Of a stretch of DNA of 64,000 nt, positions 58,680-64,000 are shown piece by piece. A model generated the notes under the pieces. That model was not told the DNA's origin. It worked only from the letters and a program-made list of their open reading frames with translations, and ran no database searches. The DNA is from Alkaliphilus serpentinus (lineage in GTDB: Bacteria; Bacillota; Clostridia; Peptostreptococcales; Natronincolaceae). The stretch lies in assembly GCF_009017255.1 (NCBI RefSeq), contig NZ_WBZB01000013.1, positions 124,001-188,000 on the forward strand, in the 5' to 3' direction. Made by a program: the position numbers and the translations under genes. Numbering within the stretch: the first letter of the stretch is position 1; every line of letters begins with the position of its first letter.

Positions 58680-58708
58680 TAAAAAAACCCACCAGGATGG
58701 TGGGTTTT
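58680..58708 (-). terminator. Terminator of the MerT-like gene
   Basis: AAACCCACCA and TGGTGGGTTT form a stem with loop GGA, followed on the minus strand by TTTTTTT. Confidence 0.85.
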
Positions 58709-58762
58709 AGATTGAAGACAAAGTGTTCAAGCTGCAGGCTAACTGGTGGGTTTCTAATCTAA

Positions 58763-59071
58763 TTACAGAATCTTATCTAAAAAAAGCGGTGAAAGTAAAA
58801 TTACCAACACAAGTATAGTTGAAATCCATATGACGATTTCAGAAGCTTTACTTACCCTTCCATTGGCCATGCGATAGTGGGAATAAATAAGTGAAATAAC
58901 TGCAAACACCTTAAAATATTGTTGATAAGGTCTTAATACAGAAATAAAAGATAATCCTATGCCGCTAAGACCTAGCGACGCAATTAATAATGGTAGCACT
59001 CAGCAAACTGATGACAATAGAGCTGATATAACTGATCCAACATTCAGTGCTGTATTTCTTACTTCCTTCAT
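58763..59071 (-). CDS. MerT-like membrane protein with in-frame TGA (candidate selenocysteine)
   Basis: 102 residues if TGA at 59000-59002 (codon 24) is read as selenocysteine. It starts at ATG 59069-59071 after GGGGGG, 21 bases past the topB stop. Three helices. The first reads SALLSSVCU then VLPLLIASLGLSGIG and matches the MerT region where a Cys-Cys pair in helix 1 carries Hg(II); the second Cys is replaced by U. SVLRPYQQYFKV matches the MerT loop. A SECIS-like hairpin lies downstream. MerT's second Cys pair is missing. GTG right after the TGA gives the short conventional ORF (58763-58999), without its own ribosome-binding site. Confidence 0.82.
58961..58979 (-). promoter_or_regulatory. 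SECIS-like hairpin
   Basis: On the RNA GTCGCTA pairs with TAGCGGC (seven pairs, one G-U) around a GGTCT loop. The hairpin starts 20 bases after the TGA and the loop G lies 27 bases after it. The E. coli fdhF SECIS also presents AGGUCU at its apex. Bacterial SECIS elements sit in the coding region at about this distance. Confidence 0.75.
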
Positions 59072-59092
59072 TTTAACCCCCCATTTCTAAGA

Positions 59093-61279
59093 TTATTTAA
59101 GCTTGAGCTTTGACAACGCGTCTGCCAAAGCAGTATTTATTGGTTCATCCTTCGTCTTGCTTTGTTCCTTCATAAATTTAGCAACCTCTTTTTTAGATGG
59201 CTTTCCAGTTTCATTTTTCTTTCTCTCCTTAAAGGCTGTAAGCTTTTCTTTATAGCCACATTGACAAACAAAAATCTGCCCCTCACCTTCACCTCTTAGC
59301 TCAAGCTTTTTATGACAATTGGGGCACCTTGCGTTGGTGACTTTTGATATTCCCTTTCTATAGCCGCATTCTCTATCCTGGCAAACATATAGCTTACCCT
59401 TTTTACCCTTAACCTCCAGTAAATATTTGCCACACTCTGGGCATTTGTTTTTGGTTAAGTTATCGTGCCTAAAGGTTTCATTACTATTTTTAATTTCATG
59501 AACAATGTCTTTTGTATAGTTGATAATTTCACCAATAAAGCCATCTCTATGAACTATTCCTTTGGCTATATCAGCTAGTTTTTGCTCCCACTCAGCTGTC
59601 AAAGCGGGTGATTTTATATCCTCCGGTGCTAGTTGTAGTAGTTGTAGACCTTTTGAGGTTATATATATCTCTCTACCCCTCTTTTCAATCACAAAGCTGC
59701 TGAAAAGCTTTTCAATTATATCAGCTCTGGTGGCTACTGTACCAATACCTCCAGCTTCACCTATGGTTTTAATCAATTCCTTATCGTCCTTAGGCATGTA
59801 CTGAACTGGGTTCTCCATAGCCGATAATAATGTTCCCTCATTAAAGGGTTGTGGGGGCTTAGTTTCTCCCTTGGTTTGATTTATGCTGACAATTTTAACT
59901 GTATCACCTTTGTTAACGGCTGGTAAAAATTGCTCTGCTGGATCATCGTCATCCTCATCAACTATAGAACTATTATAGACCATCTTCCAGCCCTGGTCTA
60001 TTATAATCTTACCCCTTGCTAAAAATACCTCCTCTCCTATTGCTGCTTTGATGGTGGTCTGTTGATAAATAAAGGGTGGATGTAAAACTGCTAAAAACCT
60101 TTTAACCACTAGGTCATATATCCTTTTTTCCTTTTCATTCAATGCTCCTAAAAAAGCCTTCACTTCAGTAGGAATAATTGCGTGGTGGTCTGTAACCTTA
60201 CTATCATCAACAAAGGATTTATGAACTTTTAAACTCTCCTTTAAAAGCTTCGTAGTAATTCCTTTATAGGGCCCAACTCCGCAAGCTGTAATCCGATCCT
60301 TTAAGGTATCCACGATATCCTTTGAAATATATCTTGAATCGGTTCTTGGATAGGTCAATAGCTTGTGATTTTCATACAAACTCTGCATAATAGATAAGGT
60401 TTCCTTGGCGGAATAGCCAAAGATGTTGTTGGCCTCCCTCTGTAGCTCTGTTAAACTATAAAGCTGAGGGGCGAAAACCTTTTTATTGGCTTTATCAATA
60501 TCTATGATTTTACCTTCTTTATTTCTAATGGATGACAAAATCATTTCAATTTTCTTTAAGTCAAAAGTTTTTGGTTCTTTGGTTTCTTTCTCCTGCCAGA
60601 TAAGCTTTAGATCCTCCGTCTGGGCAGTTATACCATAATAGGTCTTGGGCTTGAAGCTCTTAATCTCTTCCTCCCTTCTAGCAATCATGGCAAGGGTTGG
60701 AGTTTGTACTCGACCACAGGAAAGCTGGGCGTTATATTTAACTGTTAAGGCTCTTGTAGCATTAATACCCACTATCCAATCGGCTTCTGCCCTGGCGACT
60801 GCCGACTCATAGAGGTTCTCAAAGTCCTTTCCATTTCTAAGGTTATTAAATCCATCCTTAATGGCTTTATCTGTTACAGAGGATATCCACAACCTTTTTA
60901 TTGGCTTCTTTACTCTACATTTCTCAATAATCCACCTTGCAACAAGTTCTCCCTCCCTACCTGCATCGGTGGCAATAATAATTTCCGAAACATCCTTTCT
61001 AAGGATTTGTTCCTTAACAGAATGAAATTGTTTTCCAGTTTGCTTTATAACCACCAGCTTCATAGGCTTTGGTATTATTGGTAAATCTTCTATTCTCCAG
61101 GTTTTGAAGCGATCATTGTAAATTTCTGGATCGGCATGGGTTACCAGATGTCCAAGGGCCCATGTTACAACATAATGAGCCCCCTCTATATAGCCATTTC
61201 CTTTCTTGGTACAGCCCAAAACCCTTGCTATATCTCTAGCCACCGAAGGCTTCTCTGCTAAAACAAGCTTTAATCCCAT
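59093..61279 (-). CDS. topB: DNA topoisomerase III
   Basis: Type IA topoisomerase, 728 aa. Toprim domain with LVLAEKPSVARDIARVLG and IIATDAGREGELVARWI; strand-passage core with catalytic Tyr in TYPRTDSRYIS; GEAGGIGTVATRADIIEKL. Two C-terminal zinc ribbons: CPECGKYL...CQDRECGY and CPNCHKKL...CQCGY. The ORF extends to 61327, but the Toprim start motif places ATG 61277-61279 as the start, with AAGGGAG 11 bases upstream. The MerT-like gene follows in the same direction. Confidence 0.95.
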   Translation of the reverse strand: MGLKLVLAEKPSVARDIARVLGCTKKGNGYIEGAHYVVTWALGHLVTHADPEIYNDRFKTWRIEDLPIIPKPMKLVVIKQTGKQFHSVKEQILRKDVSEIIIATDAGREGELVARWIIEKCRVKKPIKRLWISSVTDKAIKDGFNNLRNGKDFENLYESAVARAEADWIVGINATRALTVKYNAQLSCGRVQTPTLAMIARREEEIKSFKPKTYYGITAQTEDLKLIWQEKETKEPKTFDLKKIEMILSSIRNKEGKIIDIDKANKKVFAPQLYSLTELQREANNIFGYSAKETLSIMQSLYENHKLLTYPRTDSRYISKDIVDTLKDRITACGVGPYKGITTKLLKESLKVHKSFVDDSKVTDHHAIIPTEVKAFLGALNEKEKRIYDLVVKRFLAVLHPPFIYQQTTIKAAIGEEVFLARGKIIIDQGWKMVYNSSIVDEDDDDPAEQFLPAVNKGDTVKIVSINQTKGETKPPQPFNEGTLLSAMENPVQYMPKDDKELIKTIGEAGGIGTVATRADIIEKLFSSFVIEKRGREIYITSKGLQLLQLAPEDIKSPALTAEWEQKLADIAKGIVHRDGFIGEIINYTKDIVHEIKNSNETFRHDNLTKNKCPECGKYLLEVKGKKGKLYVCQDRECGYRKGISKVTNARCPNCHKKLELRGEGEGQIFVCQCGYKEKLTAFKERKKNETGKPSKKEVAKFMKEQSKTKDEPINTALADALSKLKLK

Positions 61280-61415
61280 GTAAGTTATAACTCCCTTCAT
61301 TAAATAATACCTGTAATATTTTATCAAGTGTCTCTGATGGTGGTGCCCCCTGAGGGAATCTATTTAGTCGTTCTTCCAGCCGTTTGTAGGCTGATTTTCC
61401 TGTTATATGTGACAT
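61236..61415 (-). pseudogene. Truncated gene overlapping the start of topB
   Basis: ATG 61413-61415 after AGGGAGGGGG opens MSHITGKSAYKRLEERLNRF then PQGAPPSETLDKILQVLF. From memory this matches the N-terminus of a clostridial 4Fe-4S protein of about 300 aa. The reading then runs into topB in another frame and stops after 59 codons. It looks like the 5' end of a gene deleted up to topB, now donating its promoter and ribosome-binding site. Confidence 0.45.
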
Positions 61416-61509
61416 ATTTCCCCCTCCCTTTTACTAAGTATAGCACATTTTAAAGGATGATGTTAATTTCTACCTAATATTACATGTATTTTATGGTATT
61501 ATCCTCAGA

Positions 61510-61533
61510 AAGGTTTACATAATGTTAAACCTT
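61510..61533. promoter_or_regulatory. Inverted repeat within the promoter of the SleB-like gene
   Basis: AAGGTTTA (61510-61517) and TAAACCTT (61526-61533) frame eight bases and overlap the -35 and spacer of the promoter. A repressor operator is possible. Confidence 0.5.
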
Positions 61534-61542
61534 CTGTATAAT
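61514..61542 (+). promoter_or_regulatory. Sigma-A promoter of the SleB-like gene
   Basis: TTTACA (61514-61519), 17 bases, TATAAT (61537-61542). Transcription should begin near 61549, at the 5' end of the riboswitch. Confidence 0.7.
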
Positions 61543-61548
61543 TAACCT

Positions 61549-61672
61549 TATGCAACACCCTACACCTGCTGAATCCTGAAGATTTCAGGTACGGAGGAAC
61601 CATTCTAGGGGTTAATCCATTTATGGAGGGGAACCTTCTAAGCCCTAACCCGTCAGCTAACTTCGGAAGCAA
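61549..61672 (+). promoter_or_regulatory. Cyclic di-AMP riboswitch (ydaO/yuaA)
   Basis: Contains the ordered conserved blocks of the ydaO motif: GCTGAATCCTG, GGTACGGAGGAACCA, GGGGTTAATCC, GAGGGGAACCTTCTAAGCCC and TAACCCGTCAGCTAACTTCG. It ends about 20 bases before the ATG of the SleB-like gene. No terminator follows, so control may be by translation or by an overlapping fold. ydaO RNAs typically switch off wall hydrolases and K+ transporters when c-di-AMP is high. Confidence 0.92.
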
Positions 61673-61691
61673 AATAAAAGAAGGAGTGTGT

Positions 61692-62408
61692 ATGTACATG
61701 TTTAATAGAAAAAAAATCTTCATTGTAACACTTCTCTTGCTATTGGCTTTTTCTCTTCAATCCTTTATGGTTTTTGCAGGAGAAGGCTATAGCACCTTAA
61801 AGTTTGGAAGTAGAGGAAGTGAAGTAATAAGACTTCAACAAGCATTAAAAAATAAAGGGTATTTTCATGTTAATCCAACAGGTTATTATGGACCTATAAC
61901 CGAAAGGGCAGTCATCAATTTTCAAATTGATAGTAAGATTCGAATTGATGGAATTGCAGGGCCACAAACACAATCTACCTTATATGGCAGATCTTCTACC
62001 TCAACTGCAACTAGAGGGGCTACTGTTTCTAGAGTAAGCTCTTCAGGGGATGTTTATTGGTTATCAAGAATCATTCATGCGGAGGCAGCAGGTGAACCCT
62101 ATAGAGGAAAGGTTGCTGTAGGGAATGTGGTATTAAACAGAGTTAAATCTAAGGCCTTTCCTAATACCGTTTATAGTGTAATCTTTGAGTATTATGGAAG
62201 AATTCCTCAATTTAGTCCAGTAGAAGATGGCACCATTTATAACACACCTTGTAATGAATGTATACAAGCTGCTAAAGACTCTTTAAATGGATCAAGGCCT
62301 GTGGGTAATTCCACCTACTTCTTTAACCCTAGCAAAGCAGCTGGAACATGGATTGTAAGAAACAAATCCTATGTAACAAGAATTGGTGGACATGTATTTT
62401 ATCAGTAA
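61692..62408 (+). CDS. sleB: SleB-type cell-wall hydrolase with PG-binding domain
   Basis: 238 aa: signal peptide (about 1-29, cleavage after VFA), peptidoglycan-binding domain 1 (LKFGSRGSEVIRLQQALKN, GYYGPITERAVINFQ), linker, then the hydrolase_2 (SleB/CwlJ) domain with WLSRIIHAEAAGEPYRGKVAVGNVVLNRV, the Glu being the presumed catalytic residue, and NSTYFFNP. Related SleB proteins are spore-cortex lytic transglycosylases; the c-di-AMP riboswitch and sigma-A promoter instead suggest vegetative wall turnover. AAGGAG precedes ATG. Confidence 0.92.
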   Translation: MYMFNRKKIFIVTLLLLLAFSLQSFMVFAGEGYSTLKFGSRGSEVIRLQQALKNKGYFHVNPTGYYGPITERAVINFQIDSKIRIDGIAGPQTQSTLYGRSSTSTATRGATVSRVSSSGDVYWLSRIIHAEAAGEPYRGKVAVGNVVLNRVKSKAFPNTVYSVIFEYYGRIPQFSPVEDGTIYNTPCNECIQAAKDSLNGSRPVGNSTYFFNPSKAAGTWIVRNKSYVTRIGGHVFYQ

Positions 62409-62412
62409 TCAT

Positions 62413-62447
62413 AAAAAGGGTTAACCTGAACTGGTTAACCCTTTTTT
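62413..62447. terminator. Bidirectional terminator
   Basis: AAAAAGGGTTAACC and GGTTAACCCTTTTTT frame a six-base loop between the convergent SleB-like and CheX genes. Confidence 0.85.
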
Positions 62448-62522
62448 ATGATTGAAATCAGTTATTAGGCTAAGTATCTATTAAAATCAAATTATTGTTT
62501 TGAAATATGATCCACAAATCTA

Positions 62523-62984
62523 TTAAAGGACATTAAGGGCTACATTAATGTCTATATCTAAGTCTCCAACGGATAATCCAATACTGATGATATTTTGAGT
62601 CTTGGTCTTAACATGGATTTCCTCTCCATAGAAAAGAGTTGGAGGAGAAATATTAATATTAGTACCATTATTAGCAAAAATGATACTGGCATTGGCCGTT
62701 AACATATTGGTTAATTCTGAAATTGCACTTTGAGCCATTTCATTAAAATCCTCAACAGGCATCCCCATCATCATTTGAGATGCGATTCTTTTACCAGTTT
62801 CTTGATTCATTGTGTATATTACATTTCCCCTTATATCACCAATAATCCCTAAACTAATATTTATTTTGGCACTATCGATCTGGTTTATTACTCTAATATT
62901 TCTTTTTATAGGATTCTGAAAGCCTAATTGAGGCATCACAAAAAAGAAGGATTCCATGAAGGGATTTATGTATTTAACATCCAT
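62523..62984 (-). CDS. cheX: Chemotaxis protein CheX
   Basis: CheC/CheX family, 153 aa. It would dephosphorylate CheY-P. It begins MDVKYINPFMESFFFVMPQL. ASQMMMGMPVEDFNEMAQSAISELTNMLTANA carries the family phosphatase pattern E-x3-N (SELTNML). No other chemotaxis gene is in the window. CheX-like proteins in clostridia can also serve other phospho-receiver systems. Confidence 0.88.
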   Translation of the reverse strand: MDVKYINPFMESFFFVMPQLGFQNPIKRNIRVINQIDSAKINISLGIIGDIRGNVIYTMNQETGKRIASQMMMGMPVEDFNEMAQSAISELTNMLTANASIIFANNGTNINISPPTLFYGEEIHVKTKTQNIISIGLSVGDLDIDINVALNVL

Positions 62985-63241
62985 TACTTATCCCCCTTAG
63001 AGAAGTAAAGTCATAAATAAAGCATGGATTTATTCCGTCATGAACCATATTTCATCACCCACTTAGATTATAATTTTCTGTCAATGTTCCTTATTACATC
63101 ATATCATAATTACTCTCTAGTATACTCTAAAGAATAATATATTTTACAGCTTTATTATATTTTCTGATAAATAGTCTTTTTTGTCAAATAATCTTTTTTA
63201 GTTATGAGTAGATAAGCCTAATGGAAAATCCCTTTTATGCT
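62985..63241. other. Intergenic region, nothing recognised
   Basis: AT-rich gap between the secA-type gene and cheX, both on the minus strand. No terminator, RNA or repeat stands out. Confidence 0.3.
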
Positions 63242-64000
63242 TCAATATAATGATCTTAAGGAAAATAATGTTCCTTTAACGGTTCTTTTTGCGGATTTAA
63301 TTATAAAGGGTAATCTACTAAATTGGCTCTGACTATCACTAATGAGATAGGTCCAGGTTGAAGAAGGTGCCTTTAGGCCTTCCCCCTCTAAATCAACTCC
63401 ATGTTTTGTGATTTTCACCCTTCTAAAGCTTTCTATTATATCCTTCTCAATTCTATTTAAGGTCTCATTAAAAACTGTGATCACCTGACTATTAAATTGA
63501 TATAGGGGATTTTCTCCACCAATCACCACTAAATGAATCCCCTCCCTGATATAAGAGACACAATCGAGATAATCAGCCCAACAGCTATTGATATGGTATA
63601 GGGTAAGTTGTTTTTCAACCCTTCTTACTACATCCCCACCATATTTATGAAGATACTCTTGATATAAATCTGGACATTTGTTGGCTAATAAAGTTGTTGG
63701 AACCCTTCCCATCAACAGATCTAACCTGGTTTTATGCAGGATTCTTCTCTGTTCTTCAATTAAATAGGTATAGCGATAGAGTTGACGACGGATATCAGAA
63801 TTATAGCCTTCAATAATCCGTTGGCCACCTTCAATCTTTTTTCCTACTATAATGCTATCTATAGGATCTAATTGTTTCGTTGGATAGGCTTCGGTTGGTA
63901 TGAGCTGATCTATTTCGTATTTTTTAATCATTTCATCCTCAAGGCTTATGAAAAACCTGCTTTCACCAGAATCCCCTTGTCTTCCTGCCCTTCCCCTTAA
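63242..64000 (-). CDS. secA2: SecA-type preprotein translocase ATPase, C-terminal part (runs off window)
   Basis: The reading frame continues to the window end; only 252 C-terminal residues are visible. They open with [20 protein letters not shown], helicase motif VI of SecA. The helical wing/scaffold region follows ([22 protein letters not shown]). The end FSLRSLY has no basic linker and no C-terminal zinc-binding C-x-C-x8-CH motif, so it is more like an accessory SecA2 than the housekeeping SecA. The ATG at 63931 is internal, not the start. Confidence 0.85.
   Translation of the reverse strand, partial: LRGRAGRQGDSGESRFFISLEDEMIKKYEIDQLIPTEAYPTKQLDPIDSIIVGKKIEGGQRIIEGYNSDIRRQLYRYTYLIEEQRRILHKTRLDLLMGRVPTTLLANKCPDLYQEYLHKYGGDVVRRVEKQLTLYHINSCWADYLDCVSYIREGIHLVVIGGENPLYQFNSQVITVFNETLNRIEKDIIESFRRVKITKHGVDLEGEGLKAPSSTWTYLISDSQSQFSRLPFIIKSAKRTVKGTLFSLRSLY

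Noticed and set aside
58763-58999. 78-aa gene starting at GTG 58999
   Set aside because: No ribosome-binding site at that GTG, and upstream in-frame residues match MerT; the TGA is better explained as a recoded codon.
61623-61691. Extension of the SleB-like protein by 23 residues from ATG 61623
   Set aside because: That stretch is the ydaO riboswitch; the signal peptide starts at ATG 61692 after AAGGAG.
63242-63931. Complete 229-aa gene starting at ATG 63931
   Set aside because: The frame stays open to the window end and upstream codons encode SecA motif VI, so this ATG is internal.

Overview
The window is low-GC DNA from an endospore-forming, probably anaerobic Firmicute of the class Clostridia. 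The evidence is the spoIIA operon (spoIIAA-spoIIAB-sigF), two spoVA clusters, yunB, SleB-type and CwlC-type cell-wall hydrolases, strong AGGAGG ribosome-binding sites and many intrinsic terminators. The gene style resembles the Alkaliphilus/Natronincola group, but that placement is inference. I see no prophage, CRISPR array, rRNA operon or intact insertion sequence. There is one tRNA gene, tRNA-Thr(GGT).

Layout. 1-11 kb: housekeeping and cell-envelope genes (NlpC/P60 hydrolase, yebC, nadE, cysK, a split TauE/SafE pair, an ApbE flavin transferase beside a two-repeat lipoprotein, a Nudix-like protein and DUF3189). 11-16 kb: hflX behind a leader with its own promoter, a small upstream ORF and competing hairpins; an LTA-synthase-like sulfatase; yunB. 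16-31 kb: sporulation block with a class A PBP, spoVAA-AB-orf48-AC-AD-AEb-AEa and spoIIA on the minus strand, then a second spoVAC-AD-AEb set followed by DUF1657 and DUF421 genes. 34-43 kb: a metabolic island with 5-oxoprolinase PxpABC, DUF4392 and DUF1445 (together a split D-glutamate cyclase), divergent from a TAXI-TRAP transporter. 43-50 kb: PspC and LiaF-like envelope proteins, SRAP, and an ABC exporter with its two-component system in the same arrangement as Bacillus LnrJKLMN. 51-64 kb: xpt under a guanine riboswitch, GGDEF, TtcA-like, rsgA, topB, a SleB-like hydrolase under a c-di-AMP (ydaO) riboswitch, cheX, and the 3' part of a secA-type gene running off the window end.

The most notable object is at 58763-59071 on the minus strand. 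A MerT-like membrane protein contains an in-frame TGA exactly where mercuric transporters carry the second Cys of their Cys-Cys pair. A hairpin with a GGUCU apical loop lies about 20 nt downstream, as expected for a bacterial SECIS. A conventional ORF caller starts after the TGA and loses the redox motif. I interpret it as a selenocysteine-containing MerT homologue.

Other points: the hflX leader looks like a ribosome-stalling attenuator; two 48-codon genes are hidden in the spoVA region; an amidase has lost its C-terminal domain to an in-frame TAA; a multi-hairpin repeat family (three copies) and 7-bp-period tandem repeats are scattered between genes; and the start of the DUF1850 gene is separated from its Shine-Dalgarno sequence by a 13-bp hairpin. 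Several start codons were moved from the longest ORF to an internal ATG/GTG/TTG because the Shine-Dalgarno position decides it; each case is stated in the entry.
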